DNA of 64,000 bases from Pseudomonas sp. FP2335 (GCF_030687535.1 NZ_CP117437.1:3431501-3495500); one strand, 5' to 3'. Counted from the first letter of the stretch, positions 46,111 to 57,592 are shown. The notes: a model not told the origin generated them from the letters alone. Numbers and translations: made by a program.

Positions 46111-46527
46111 TTACCACAGGGATTTGGCGAGGATCACGATCAGCACCATGTGCCCCAGGATGCTGCGCCGTATCCACAGTGCGCGCTTGGCACTCAGGCG
46201 CTTATGGGTCAGCCAGTACGCGAGCAGCAGGTAGTGCCCGATGATGCTCAGCGCCAGGCTGACTTTCAGGCTGAACAACAGCGTAAAACGAGCGGTCCAC
46301 GGCACGCTCCAGTAGTGCCACGCCAGGCCCAGGCCCGCGCCGTACAGCACCACTACGACCCCGTGCAGCACCCGCCGCGATCGCCGGGCGATCGCCTGGT
46401 CCGAGGTGAATTGCGCCGACCAGGCCAACTCTTCCCGGGCGCTGTGCCAGATCACCAGTTCAAAAAACAGCGTGCCGATAAACGCGATGGCCGCCAGCAG
46501 ATGTACGATCAGCAACAGTGAATACAT
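46111..46527 (-). CDS. CopD-like four-helix membrane protein, partner of nnrS
   Basis: A 138-residue inner-membrane protein with four predicted helices and conserved-type histidines in LLIVHLLAAIAFIG, RRVLHGVVVVLYG and SIIGHYLLLAYWLTH, resembling the CopD/DUF2269 type of membrane proteins that bind heme or copper. It follows nnrS by 9 nt and should be cotranscribed. Function unknown; a role in NO tolerance or metal supply is inferred from context only. Confidence 0.75.
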   Translation of the reverse strand: MYSLLLIVHLLAAIAFIGTLFFELVIWHSAREELAWSAQFTSDQAIARRSRRVLHGVVVVLYGAGLGLAWHYWSVPWTARFTLLFSLKVSLALSIIGHYLLLAYWLTHKRLSAKRALWIRRSILGHMVLIVILAKSLW

Positions 46528-46536
46528 AGCTGCCTC

Positions 46537-47712
46537 CTACCCTGGATGCCCGTCGACCCGCGCCTGCCAGAGCATCGGGCCATAACGCCACAGGTACAGC
46601 CCCAACCCGACGCACCAGCACGCCCCCGCCAGCCACAGCGCCGCCACCGGCCACACCAGCACCAGCAGCACCCGGCACACACACGCCAGGTTCAGCAGCG
46701 CAAACGCCAGGCTCATCCCACCTGGCGGTTGCAGCGAGCGGCCAGTGTGGCCGAGGCTGACCCGCGCGATCATCGCCAGGATCAAGCCCCCCATGGCCCC
46801 CACCGTCAGCGCATGCACCGCCAGGCTGGGGTTCAACGGCGCGCCGAAATGCCACAGCGCCATGCCCAGGCAGGCCAGCGCCAGCCAGGCGTACGCCAGG
46901 TGCAGCGACCACAACAGTGGCACCTGCCACAGGCCGCGCGCGTGCCAACGCACCAGGCGCAGCAGGTGGCCCACGCCAAGTGCGGCAAACAGCACGCCCA
47001 GCCAAAGGCGCGGCGACAGGGCCAGCCCGCTGGCATAGAACAGCGCCGCCAGGATCGAGCCGCCCAGCAGCAGATGATCCAGCCACGGCCACGGCTTGAC
47101 CGCCTCGACCCGGCCCAGGCCGCGCTGGGTGAAAAACGGGATCACGCGGCCGCCGATCAAGCCCATCATCGCGGCCACCAGCCATAGCCCGGTGAGCACC
47201 GCCTGGCGTTGCAGGCCGAGGTCATACAGCGACAACCCATCCGCCACGGCCAGCAGCACCAGCACCAGCACAATCGGGTAGTTGCGCCGCTGGCGTACCT
47301 GCCACAGCGTCCAGCCCATCACCCCGGCCACCGCCAGCGGAAAGCTCAGTTCCAGCAGCGCCAGCAGCGGCCATGGAATATCCAGCAACCAGCCCAGGCG
47401 CGCCGCCAGCCACAAACCCGCCAGCGCCGCCAGGGGCGCACCGCTGAGGCCCGGGCGGCCGGTCCAGGTCTGCACCGCCGTCAGCAGGAACCCGGCGATG
47501 ATCGCCACGCCAAAGCCAAACAGCAGTTCATGCCGATGCCAGACAAGCCAGCCGCCGGCCGGTTGCCAGTTGCCGGTCATGCCTCCCAGGGCCAGCAGCC
47601 ACAGGGGAACCGCCAACGCCGCCAACAGGCACGCGCCGAGGAAGAACGGCCGGAAGGCCAGGCGAAACAACGGGGTAATCGACAGTGCCTTGCGCCGATC
47701 CAGAACTTGCAT
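46537..47712 (-). CDS. nnrS: NnrS family heme-copper membrane protein
   Basis: A 391-residue membrane protein with about 12 helices, of the NnrS family that contains heme and copper and protects against NO during denitrification. LFRLAFRPFFLGA start, WHRHELLFGFGVAIIAGFLLTAV, GGRVIPFFTQRGL and VHALTVGAMGGLILAMIARVSLGHTGR are family hallmarks. GAGGAG precedes ATG 47712. Divergent from dnr, sharing a DNR box. Confidence 0.93.
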   Translation of the reverse strand: MQVLDRRKALSITPLFRLAFRPFFLGACLLAALAVPLWLLALGGMTGNWQPAGGWLVWHRHELLFGFGVAIIAGFLLTAVQTWTGRPGLSGAPLAALAGLWLAARLGWLLDIPWPLLALLELSFPLAVAGVMGWTLWQVRQRRNYPIVLVLVLLAVADGLSLYDLGLQRQAVLTGLWLVAAMMGLIGGRVIPFFTQRGLGRVEAVKPWPWLDHLLLGGSILAALFYASGLALSPRLWLGVLFAALGVGHLLRLVRWHARGLWQVPLLWSLHLAYAWLALACLGMALWHFGAPLNPSLAVHALTVGAMGGLILAMIARVSLGHTGRSLQPPGGMSLAFALLNLACVCRVLLVLVWPVAALWLAGACWCVGLGLYLWRYGPMLWQARVDGHPG

Positions 47713-47771
47713 GCTGCGGCTCCTCAACTCATTTTCTGTGCCGATGGTGCGCCTGCGCGCGCGTCTTGCCC

Positions 47772-47785
47772 TTGTCGCAGATCAA
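47772..47785. promoter_or_regulatory. ANR/DNR box shared by nnrS and dnr
   Basis: TTGTCGCAGATCAA (one mismatch in the first half). Leaders of ~25 nt (nnrS) and ~29 nt (dnr) result from -41.5 placement. It would allow ANR to switch on dnr and DNR to feed back. Confidence 0.65.
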
Positions 47786-47848
47786 GCTGTGCCAAGGGTA
47801 GTCGGATTAACCTTGAGCCCCCCTTCCCCTTTGTGTCCCGAGGTATTG

Positions 47849-48532
47849 ATGGTGCTCCATCGTGTCCATCACCAGATCCTGCGCAGTCACCACCTGTTCG
47901 AGCCCATGGACGAGGCCCAACTGACTGAGCTGATGAGCAACAGCCAACTGCTCAATGTCGACAAGGGCGAGCCGCTGTTCCGCCAGGGCGAACCGGCCGA
48001 GGCGTTTTACTTTGTGATTGCCGGCGCGGTGAAAATCTACCGCCTGACCCCGGACGGCCAGGAGAAGGTGTTCGAGGTGATCGGCGAACGCCAGACGTTC
48101 GCCGAAGCGATGATGCTGATGGACACGCCCAACTACGTGGCGTGCGCCGAAGCGGTGTGCCCGAGCCAGGTGTATCGGCTGTCCAACGCCACCTACATGC
48201 GCCTGTTGCACAGCAACAGCCGCCTGACCTTCGCCCTGCTCGGCACGTTGTGCGTGCGCCTGCACCAGCGGGTCAACGAGATCGAGACACTGTCGCTGAA
48301 GAACGCCACCCACCGCGTGGTGCGCTACCTGCTCACACAACTGGTGCGCCAGCAGAACACCGAAACACGCTTCGAACTGCCCATGGCCAAGCAGTTGATC
48401 GCCGGGCACCTGTCGATCCAGCCGGAGACGTTCTCGCGGATTATCCGGCGCTTGATCGACGAAAAGATCATCACCCAGGACGGTCGTCATATCGCCATTC
48501 TCGACCGCCCGCGCCTGGAGCAATTCGAGTGA
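47849..48532 (+). CDS. dnr: Denitrification regulator DNR
   Basis: A 227-residue Crp/Fnr regulator nearly colinear with P. aeruginosa Dnr: HHLFEPMDEAQLTEL, FRQGEPAEAFYFVIAGAVKIYRLTPDGQEK, TFAEAMMLMDTPNYVA, LSLKNATHRVVRYLL, and HTH LSIQPETFSRIIRRL. It lacks FNR Fe-S cysteines and responds to NO through heme. The start ATG 47849 is preceded by GAGG. The position next to dnrP and nor is as in other pseudomonads. Confidence 0.95.
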   Translation: MVLHRVHHQILRSHHLFEPMDEAQLTELMSNSQLLNVDKGEPLFRQGEPAEAFYFVIAGAVKIYRLTPDGQEKVFEVIGERQTFAEAMMLMDTPNYVACAEAVCPSQVYRLSNATYMRLLHSNSRLTFALLGTLCVRLHQRVNEIETLSLKNATHRVVRYLLTQLVRQQNTETRFELPMAKQLIAGHLSIQPETFSRIIRRLIDEKIITQDGRHIAILDRPRLEQFE

Positions 48533-48720
48533 AGACCTGCCTGTACTGCCAGCGGCGCAACCCCGAAGCACGCGTCACCTGCGCACACTGCGCCATGCCG
48601 CTGCCGGCGTCCGAGGCCAGCAAACAGGCCCTGCGGCTGAGCCGCTTTCAGTGGTTCTGCGTGGGCCTGGCGCTGTTTTGCATCGCGATGTTCTTCTGGC
48701 TCCCCCGGGATATTTACTGA
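48529..48720 (+). CDS. dnrP: DnrP-like small zinc-ribbon membrane protein
   Basis: A 63-residue protein with two CxxC pairs (CLYCQ and CAHCAMPLPA) forming a zinc-ribbon-like knuckle, and one C-terminal membrane helix (WFCVGLALFCIAMFFWLP). The GTG start overlaps the dnr stop (GTGA), so it is translationally coupled to dnr. Named after the DnrP label used for this gene beside dnr in pseudomonads; function unknown. Its end overlaps norD by 7 nt tail to tail. Confidence 0.8.
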   Translation: MKTCLYCQRRNPEARVTCAHCAMPLPASEASKQALRLSRFQWFCVGLALFCIAMFFWLPRDIY

Positions 48721-50555
48721 CCCTCGGTCAACTGCCGGTACAGCTGCGGTAGCCGCTGCGGCAACTGCTGTGGCTGGCGGATCAGGGTGAAGCCGTTCGC
48801 GCCGAACATGTACGGCAGGTAGTCACCGGCCTGCTTGTCGATGGTGATGCAGAACGGGATCAAGCCCTGGCGCCGCGCTTCGAGCACCGCCTGGCGGGTG
48901 TCTTCCACGCCATAGCGGCCCTCGTACAGATCCAGGTCGTTGGGCTTGCCATCGGTGAGCAGCAACAACAGTTTGCGCCGCTGTGGGCAGGCCCCCAGCA
49001 GCCGGGTGGCCTGGCGGATCGCGGCGCCCATGCGCGTGTAGTAACCCGGCTTGAGCGCCTGGATCGCACCGCGGGTGTGGTCGTCATAGGGTTGCTGGAA
49101 GGACTTGAGCACCTGCATGCGCACCTGCTGGCGACGCAGGGACGAAAACCCGTACAGCGCAAAGCGGTCCCCCGCGCCGGCCAGGCTTTCGCCGAACAGC
49201 AGCAGGCTGTCGCGAATCACGTCGATGACCTTTTGGCTGTCGTTCAGGTGCGCATCGGTGGACATCGACAGGTCGGCCAGCAGCAGGCAGGCAAGGTCGC
49301 GGTGGCTGTGACGTTGCTCCATGAACAAGCCGCGCTCGGCGCAGGCGCCGTGCTGGCGTTGCACATGAAAATCCAGCCAGGCGTGCAGGTCGATTTCGCT
49401 GCCCTGGGGTTGCTGGCGCTGCCATTGGCGGTCGGTGCGCAGGTGCTGGAACTGGCGGCGCAAGCGCCGGGCCTCGGCATGCAGGCGCACTGGCAAAGGT
49501 TGCGGTGGCGCGTCGCGTAGCTGCATCAGTTGCAGGTTGACGAAGGCGTCTTGCAGGCGCTGCTGGCGGTAGTCCCACTCCGGCAGCTTGATCCCTGCGC
49601 CGAGGGGGATGTCATCAACGTCGGCGGGCGGCAGGTCGAGGTGCAGTTTCAGCCCGCCACTTTTGCGCACACGCTGGCGTGACAGGCTCAGTTGGTCGAG
49701 GTCTTCGGCCACGCGGGCGGCGTCGGGGTCGTCGCTGTCGTCGCTCCAGCGGTCGAGGTCGACGTGTTCGGTCCAACTGAACAGGTTCTCCAGGCGTACC
49801 ACCAGCAGGCCGCCGTCGTGGCTCTGGTCATCCAGACGCGTGGCGCGCTTGGGTGCGCCGTGTTGTTCACTGGGCGCTGCTGACAGATCGTCGCCGCTGT
49901 CGTCGAGGTCGGCGCTTTGCGGCGTGTCGAGGTGCAGCGGCGGGTACAACCACAACGGCAACGGCCACGGCGCGCGCTCGCTGCGTGGCAGATGGCGCAC
50001 ACTGCCGGGCTCGCGCAGGGCCTTGCGCAGGGCTTTTTCCAGAGCCGCTTCGTCGGGGCGCAGGCTGGCGGGGTCGGGGCGCAAGGCGATGTGCGCATCC
50101 ACCAGGCGCCGGTAGCTGGGGCCCATGGCGGGGTAGCGTTGCAGCAGCAGCCAGGTCCAGCGCTGGTTGTCCCGCGCCCAGTGGGTCATCGGGCCGGACT
50201 GTGCGGCAAGCAGGGCCAACCAGCGGTAAAGCTCCAGGTTGAGGCTGGCGTGGGGGAACACCGCCAGGCGGGACGGCAGGCGCAAACGGTTGCCGTCGCA
50301 GGACGCCAGCGGTGCCTGTTTGCAAGTGCCGGCAATACGCATCAACAGGTTACGGCGCAGCAGCAGGTCGCGTTCGCCGGCGGCTTCCAGGGCGATGCCT
50401 CCGGCGCCGCCGAGGGCGCGAAACAGCAGCGCCAGGCTGCGTTGGCGGTCGCTCAAGTGGACCTGCGCCGCAGGGAAATCCACGCTGGCGCGACGGGTGA
50501 TAAAGCGGTGCCAGGCGCTGCCGACCCACTCTTCCAGTTCCAGGGTAAAAGCCAT
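48714..50555 (-). CDS. norD: NO reductase activation protein NorD
   Basis: A 613-residue cytoplasmic protein with a C-terminal von Willebrand A domain: MIDAS DLSMST and LTDGKPND. NorD acts with the MoxR-type ATPase NirQ/NorQ to activate NO reductase, probably in metal insertion. Start ATG 50555 is 8 nt from GGAG; ATG 50561 is too close to it. A hairpin terminator separates it from norB, so expression may be lower. Confidence 0.92.
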   Translation of the reverse strand: MAFTLELEEWVGSAWHRFITRRASVDFPAAQVHLSDRQRSLALLFRALGGAGGIALEAAGERDLLLRRNLLMRIAGTCKQAPLASCDGNRLRLPSRLAVFPHASLNLELYRWLALLAAQSGPMTHWARDNQRWTWLLLQRYPAMGPSYRRLVDAHIALRPDPASLRPDEAALEKALRKALREPGSVRHLPRSERAPWPLPLWLYPPLHLDTPQSADLDDSGDDLSAAPSEQHGAPKRATRLDDQSHDGGLLVVRLENLFSWTEHVDLDRWSDDSDDPDAARVAEDLDQLSLSRQRVRKSGGLKLHLDLPPADVDDIPLGAGIKLPEWDYRQQRLQDAFVNLQLMQLRDAPPQPLPVRLHAEARRLRRQFQHLRTDRQWQRQQPQGSEIDLHAWLDFHVQRQHGACAERGLFMEQRHSHRDLACLLLADLSMSTDAHLNDSQKVIDVIRDSLLLFGESLAGAGDRFALYGFSSLRRQQVRMQVLKSFQQPYDDHTRGAIQALKPGYYTRMGAAIRQATRLLGACPQRRKLLLLLTDGKPNDLDLYEGRYGVEDTRQAVLEARRQGLIPFCITIDKQAGDYLPYMFGANGFTLIRQPQQLPQRLPQLYRQLTEGQ

Positions 50556-50570
50556 GGGCATTGCTCCAAA

Positions 50571-50601
50571 CGTAAAACGGCCCGCTGAATCAGCCGGGCC
50601 G
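50571..50601 (-). terminator. Rho-independent terminator between norB and norD
   Basis: Read leftward: CGGCCCGGCTGATTCAGCGGGCCG (a ~10-bp stem with one bulge) followed by TTTTACGTTT. It lies 20 bp after the norB stop and directly before the norD ribosome-binding site. Confidence 0.7.
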
Positions 50602-50620
50602 CCCTCTTGGGGATTAACGA

Positions 50621-52045
<1,425 letters not shown>

Positions 52046-52486
52046 TCAGCCCTCCTTGTTCGGTGGCCAGTTATTGGTGTCGATCTTCGAGCTCCATTTG
52101 AGGAACTCGGCCAGATCACCCACCTCCTGGTCACTGAGATTGAATTGCGGCATGGCCCGGCGCCCGGGCACGCCCAGGGGTTGCATCTTCATCCAGGCGT
52201 GCAGGAACGGCTTGAACCCTTCTTCACCGCCCCGGCGCTGGAACACATTGCCCAACTCCGGCGCAAAGTACGCGCCCTCGCCCAACAGGGTGTGGCAGCC
52301 GACGCAGTTGTTGCGCTCCCACACGCCCTTGCCGCGCACCACCGCTTCGGTGAGCTGGTCGACGTTGCTGCGAGTCGGAAAGGTCTGTTCGGTGTGGTAG
52401 GTCAGGGCCAGGAAAATCAGGAAGAAGAACACGCTTCCTCCGAAGTAGATATTCCTGGCCATGCCCTTGGTGAAGGTCTCTGACAT
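52046..52486 (-). CDS. norC: Nitric oxide reductase cytochrome c subunit NorC
   Basis: A 146-residue membrane-anchored monoheme cytochrome c: one N-terminal helix (residues ~12-30), heme motif CVGCH at 61-65 and axial Met region (MPQFNLSDQE). Donates electrons to NorB. ATG 52486 has GAGGA upstream. First gene of norCBD. Confidence 0.96.
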   Translation of the reverse strand: MSETFTKGMARNIYFGGSVFFFLIFLALTYHTEQTFPTRSNVDQLTEAVVRGKGVWERNNCVGCHTLLGEGAYFAPELGNVFQRRGGEEGFKPFLHAWMKMQPLGVPGRRAMPQFNLSDQEVGDLAEFLKWSSKIDTNNWPPNKEG

Positions 52487-52545
52487 GGTCGTCTTCCTCA
52501 TGGCTTGGCGGGGGCCATGATAGGAAGGCGGGGTGTGAAAAGTGA

Positions 52546-52559
52546 TTGATGGCGATCAA
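52546..52559. promoter_or_regulatory. Consensus ANR/DNR box of norCBD
   Basis: TTGATGGCGATCAA, a full consensus. Its centre is 33 bp from TATCAT (52517-52522, minus strand), a near-perfect -10, giving a start near 52511 and a 25-nt leader. Confidence 0.9.
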
Positions 52560-52570
52560 GAAGTGCGGAT

Positions 52571-52725
52571 TGTGGAGGAGCTTGGCCCTCCCACACTCAG
52601 TCACCCCATAAACCTGCTACTGACGCGCTTGTAGTGAGCGAGCTTGCCCCGCGCCGGGTGGCGAAGCCGCCCCAAACGGTTAGCTGCAGTGTTTCAGGGA
52701 GACCGAGGTGCCAGGCCCTCCCACA
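52571..52725. repeat. REP fragments on the norC side of the decayed cassette
   Basis: TGTGGAGGAG...CCCTCCCACA (52571-52595), then one GTAGTGAGCGAGCTTGCC REP with GGGTGGCGAAGCCGCCCC (52631-52673), and a second CCCTCCCACA at ~52716-52725. Apart from these no gene is visible in this stretch. Confidence 0.65.
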
Positions 52726-52726
52726 T

Positions 52727-53083
52727 TTAAGTCAACATCAATCCTGCTGCTGTCATGGTCAGCGCAGCGAGGTGAGTGATGGCACACGGGATGATGATCC
52801 AGCGTTTCAATTGCCCCGGCACGCTTGCAACTTCATCAAGATCCACGAGCCTTCGCCAGTAGAACACTTTAGGCATCACCAACACATACGCCATCAGATT
52901 CAACCGCAAAGGCTTCCCATCGAGAGGCAAGCTGCGAAACAAGTGCTTGCAGGAAACTATGAATACGCTGTGAGGCAAGTAACCTTCTGCTGCTTCAAGC
53001 TTGGTGAACATACTGTAATAGAGCAGAGGAAGGCTAAGTATCATGACCACTCCTGCGCCCATGCCTATGAACTCAAGACTCAT
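52727..53083 (-). CDS. Hypothetical two-helix membrane protein
   Basis: A 118-residue protein with a hydrophobic N-terminal helix (~residues 5-25), a central polar region rich in K/R/W (KHLFRSLPLDGKPLRL, KVFYWRRLVDLDE), and a C-terminal hydrophobic helix (~96-116). I do not recognise the family. Its ATG overlaps the stop of the damaged gene upstream (ATGA), so the two form a cassette; by layout it could be an immunity-type or accessory partner of that gene. Base composition is more AT-rich than the nor and nir genes around it, suggesting acquisition. Confidence 0.6.
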   Translation of the reverse strand: MSLEFIGMGAGVVMILSLPLLYYSMFTKLEAAEGYLPHSVFIVSCKHLFRSLPLDGKPLRLNLMAYVLVMPKVFYWRRLVDLDEVASVPGQLKRWIIIPCAITHLAALTMTAAGLMLT

Positions 53084-53522
53084 CGTTCACTTCGGGAGTT
53101 TTCATAGAGATAAGTGCCCACGTGCTCTCCAAGCTTATTGCCCTGTGTACCTCCTAATAGCCCACCGGCCGTACCTCCGACAATTGCACAAGCCAGAGCT
53201 CCAGTACCCGCTGTAGGTATACCGAACACCACAGCACAAGCGATTACCGCTGTCGATGCGCCCAGGTAGCCCATACGAGCCGCCCCAGCCACCCCAAACA
53301 CCAGCTTTCCACCCTCGACATAAGCTTGGCTGCTTCAGTGGTGCACGACGCCGTGCGACTATCTCCGATGATCACCCGTTGCCCAGGCAGCACCACGGTA
53401 TTGCGGAGACGTTGGTTGAGAGTCTCGAATTTTGCCTGGCTATGCGGATCAAGCGCCAAACTGAGTTTGAGCAATGGGTAGGATTGCGGTCGTTCATTGA
53501 TAAATGCGTAGGGTCCTTGCAT
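53080..53522 (-). pseudogene. Remnant of a larger exported-effector-like protein (internal deletion and frameshift)
   Basis: The first ~68 residues from ATG 53522 (MQGPYAFINERPQSYPLLKL, ETLNQRLRNTVVLPGQRVIIGD, then TTEAAKL) read in one frame with a good GGAGGT site. Near 53315 the sensible sequence switches frame to a glycine-zipper C-terminus (EGGKLVFGVAGAARMGY, GTGALACAIVGGTAGGLLGG). I recall longer Pseudomonas proteins with both ends and a middle domain, so most of the middle seems deleted. Original function not assignable with certainty; a toxin-like effector is one possibility. Confidence 0.55.
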
Positions 53523-53664
53523 CGCATGCACCTCCAAGACTGTGGCGCACGACTATAAGAAAGCACCGCAGAAGGAGTAAGACAGCGTCTGGGGCGTAAC
53601 TCATGTTTCGGAAATGAACTACAAATGACCAGGTAATTGCCTACCACAACCTGCCACTGGTCGC
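53523..53664. other. Intergenic stretch between the pseudogene and the norF-side REPIN
   Basis: A short unannotated segment, more AT-rich than its neighbours. I see no gene and no DNR box. Confidence 0.3.
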
Positions 53665-53797
53665 TGTAGTGAGCGGGCTTGCCCCGCGCTGGGTGGCGAA
53701 GCCGCCCCAGATCCAGGCACCTCGGTCCTCCTGAAACACCACCGCGGACTGTTTGGGGCGGCTTCGCCACCCAGCGCGGGCAAGCCCGCTCACTACA
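53665..53797. repeat. REPIN (GTAGTG...CACTAC family)
   Basis: Inverted REP pair TGTAGTGAGCGGGCTTGCC ... GCAAGCCCGCTCACTACA with inner GGGTGGCGAAGCCGCCCC / GGGGCGGCTTCGCCACCC. It directly follows the norF stop and flanks the decayed cassette on its nir side. Confidence 0.85.
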
Positions 53798-53806
53798 AAG
53801 GCGCGC

Positions 53807-54040
53807 TCAGCAGATCGCGCCGACAAGCAGCGCCAGCACCACGGCCCATCCCAACAGCATCAGCCGCCACCCCCAGGGCGCATGCCGCAATTCCATGAAC
53901 CCGTCCGCAATCAGCCACGCCTTCGAGACCGCCAACAGCAGCACCGCCCACCACACGCCTGCAGCGCCCGTGAGCACCGTCCCGGCACTCAGCGACACCA
54001 ACACCGCCCAACACACCAGCAACCCCTGCGACGTGCTCAT
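53807..54040 (-). CDS. norF: NorF/NirP-type small membrane protein
   Basis: A 77-residue protein with two to three hydrophobic helices, of the cytochrome oxidase subunit IV-like (NorF) type: LLLAVSKAWLIADGFMELRHAPWGWRLML. It accompanies norE and is thought to aid NO reductase function. Seven nt after norE. Confidence 0.8.
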   Translation of the reverse strand: MSTSQGLLVCWAVLVSLSAGTVLTGAAGVWWAVLLLAVSKAWLIADGFMELRHAPWGWRLMLLGWAVVLALLVGAIC

Positions 54041-54047
54041 CGATCCT

Positions 54048-54602
54048 TCACCCCATCACATACACCACCGGAAACAACACCACCCACACCAGGTCGACCA
54101 TGTGCCAATACAACACGCCCGACTCCACCCCGCTTATCGCCACCCTTCCCCGCCAGCATCCCACCGCCAGCCACCCGAGGATCACCATGCCCAGCAGCAC
54201 ATGCAGGAAATGAAACCCCGTCAATACCCAGTACAAAGTGAAAAACCGGCTGTATTCCAAGCCCAGCCCAACCCCCGCCAGGTGGGCGTATTCCTCCAGC
54301 TTGATGCCCACGTAAATCAACGCTGCCAACAACGCCGCACAAAACCACCCGGCACCGCGCCGCGATGGCTGCCCACGCACTTGCTGCAACCCCAGCGCGG
54401 CGCACAATCCGGCGGTCAGCAGGCTCACGGTCATCGCCAGCCCGGTGGAGCTGTCCAGCTGGCTGCGGCCCAGGGCAAACACTTCGGGTTCAAGGCGCTG
54501 CGTCACGGCAAACGTCAGGATCAAAATCGCAAACACCGTCAACTCGGCGAGGATGAAAAACCACATCGCCAAGTCGCCCGGCAGGCGCCGTGATTCAAGC
54601 AA
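54048..54602 (-). CDS. norE: NorE/NirO, cytochrome oxidase subunit III-like protein
   Basis: A 184-residue, five-helix membrane protein of the cytochrome c oxidase subunit III family: LPGDLAMWFFILAELTVFA start, GIKLEEYAHLAGVG, FFTLYWVLTGFHFLHVLLGM and WHMVDLVWVVLFPVVYVMG. Needed for full NO reductase activity in other denitrifiers. It appears to start with TTG at 54602, overlapping nirQ by 8 nt; a downstream ATG (MWFFIL) would cut into the first helix. Confidence 0.88.
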   Translation of the reverse strand: MLESRRLPGDLAMWFFILAELTVFAILILTFAVTQRLEPEVFALGRSQLDSSTGLAMTVSLLTAGLCAALGLQQVRGQPSRRGAGWFCAALLAALIYVGIKLEEYAHLAGVGLGLEYSRFFTLYWVLTGFHFLHVLLGMVILGWLAVGCWRGRVAISGVESGVLYWHMVDLVWVVLFPVVYVMG

Positions 54603-55371
54603 AGTGCACGTCCACCACGTCCATCAGCGCCGCGACGGTATGCGGGTCGTCGCTCAAGGCCTGGGCCAGGCAGGCCAGGCAGGCTTCACGCGGTGGCATG
54701 CCGGCGGCGATGAGGCGGGCGGTGAAGATCAGCAGGCGCGTGGAGGCGACTTCCTCCAAGTCGTGTTGATCGAGACGCCGCAACGCCTGGCCCAGGCGCA
54801 CCACTTCGGCGGCCAGCGCACTGTCCACCTGGGCCTCCTGGGCGACGATACGCGCTTCATCGGCTGGCGCCGGATAGTCGAAGCGCATCGCCACGAAACG
54901 CTGGCGGGTGCTGGGTTTCATACCCTTGAGCAGGTTCTGGTAGCCGGGGTTGTACGACACCACCAGCATGAACGACGGCGGCGCCTTGACCACTTCGCCG
55001 GTGCGTTCCAGGTACAGCTCGCGGCGGTCGTCGGCCACCGGGTGCAGGACCACAGTGGTGTCCTGGCGCGCCTCGACCACTTCATCGAGGTAGCAGATGC
55101 CACCTTCGCGCACCGCACGGGTCAGCGGGCCGTCCTGCCACCAGGTGCCTTGGGCACCGATCAGGTGGCGGCCGACCAGGTCGGCGGCGCTGAGATCGTC
55201 GTGACAGGCCACGGTGTACAGCGGCAACTGCAAGCGGTGCGCCATGTGCTGCACAAAGCGGGTTTTGCCGCAGCCGGTCGGGCCTTTGATCAGCACCGGC
55301 ATGCGGTGGCGCCAGGCATGTTCGAACAGCAGGCATTCATTGTCGACGGGTTGGTAGAAAGGTTCGCTCAT
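54595..55371 (-). CDS. nirQ: MoxR-type ATPase NirQ/NorQ
   Basis: A 258-residue AAA+ ATPase of the CbbQ/NirQ/NorQ group that, with NorD, activates NO reductase. Walker A GPTGCGKTR (residues 30-38), Walker B GGICYLDEV, sensor ASYNP-like VVSYNPGYQ, and C-terminal CbbQ domain. Divergent from nirS; with norE and norF it forms an operon. Confidence 0.95.
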   Translation of the reverse strand: MSEPFYQPVDNECLLFEHAWRHRMPVLIKGPTGCGKTRFVQHMAHRLQLPLYTVACHDDLSAADLVGRHLIGAQGTWWQDGPLTRAVREGGICYLDEVVEARQDTTVVLHPVADDRRELYLERTGEVVKAPPSFMLVVSYNPGYQNLLKGMKPSTRQRFVAMRFDYPAPADEARIVAQEAQVDSALAAEVVRLGQALRRLDQHDLEEVASTRLLIFTARLIAAGMPPREACLACLAQALSDDPHTVAALMDVVDVHFA

Positions 55372-55447
55372 GACACAGGTCCACAGCTGATTTGCGGCCA
55401 CGCTAAGGGCGCCTGCGACAACCTGGCAAGCGCTACCCAAAGCAAAC

Positions 55448-55461
55448 TTGATCGCCGTCAA
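55448..55461. promoter_or_regulatory. Consensus ANR/DNR box between nirQ and nirS
   Basis: TTGATCGCCGTCAA. A CATAGT hexamer (55483-55488) lies ~31 bp from its centre on the nirS side, predicting a start near 55496. On the nirQ side no good -10 is seen, though the distance is suitable. Confidence 0.85.
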
Positions 55462-55552
55462 GCGAGCATTCCAACACCTCGCCATAGTCTGGCCAGGCAC
55501 TAAGAACCTGCGCCCGCACCCCGTTGCGCGGCACCGCAAAGGTCTCGCCTGA

Positions 55553-57238
<1,686 letters not shown>

Positions 57239-57262
57239 GCCTGATCAACAAGGGAATCTGCC

Positions 57263-57577
57263 ATGAAAAATATGCTCCTCGCACTGCTCGCCAGCACCGC
57301 GTTTACCGGCCTGCAACCGGCCCTCGCCCAGGACGGCCCGGCGCTGTTCAAGAGCAAACCGTGCGCGGCGTGCCACAGCATCGACAGCAAAGTCGTCGGG
57401 CCGGCGCTCAAGGACGTGGCCGCCAAGAACGCGGCGGTAAAAGACGCGGCCACCACCCTTGCCAGCCACATCAAGAACGGCACCCAGGGCAACTGGGGGC
57501 CGATCCCGATGCCGCCGAACCAGGTGACGGATGACGAAGCGAAGACGTTGGCCACCTGGATCCTGACCTTGAAATAA
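57263..57577 (+). CDS. nirM: Cytochrome c551 NirM
   Basis: A 104-residue periplasmic electron carrier, donor to NirS. Signal peptide (1-22), heme motif CAACH (34-38), axial Met in PIPMPPNQV. 24 nt after nirS. Confidence 0.95.
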   Translation: MKNMLLALLASTAFTGLQPALAQDGPALFKSKPCAACHSIDSKVVGPALKDVAAKNAAVKDAATTLASHIKNGTQGNWGPIPMPPNQVTDDEAKTLATWILTLK

Positions 57578-57592
57578 CCCGAGGAGCGCGCC

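Noticed and set aside
48714..48720. Frameshift or annotation error at the dnrP/norD end overlap
   Set aside because: Both proteins have proper C-termini; a 7-nt tail-to-tail overlap is acceptable.
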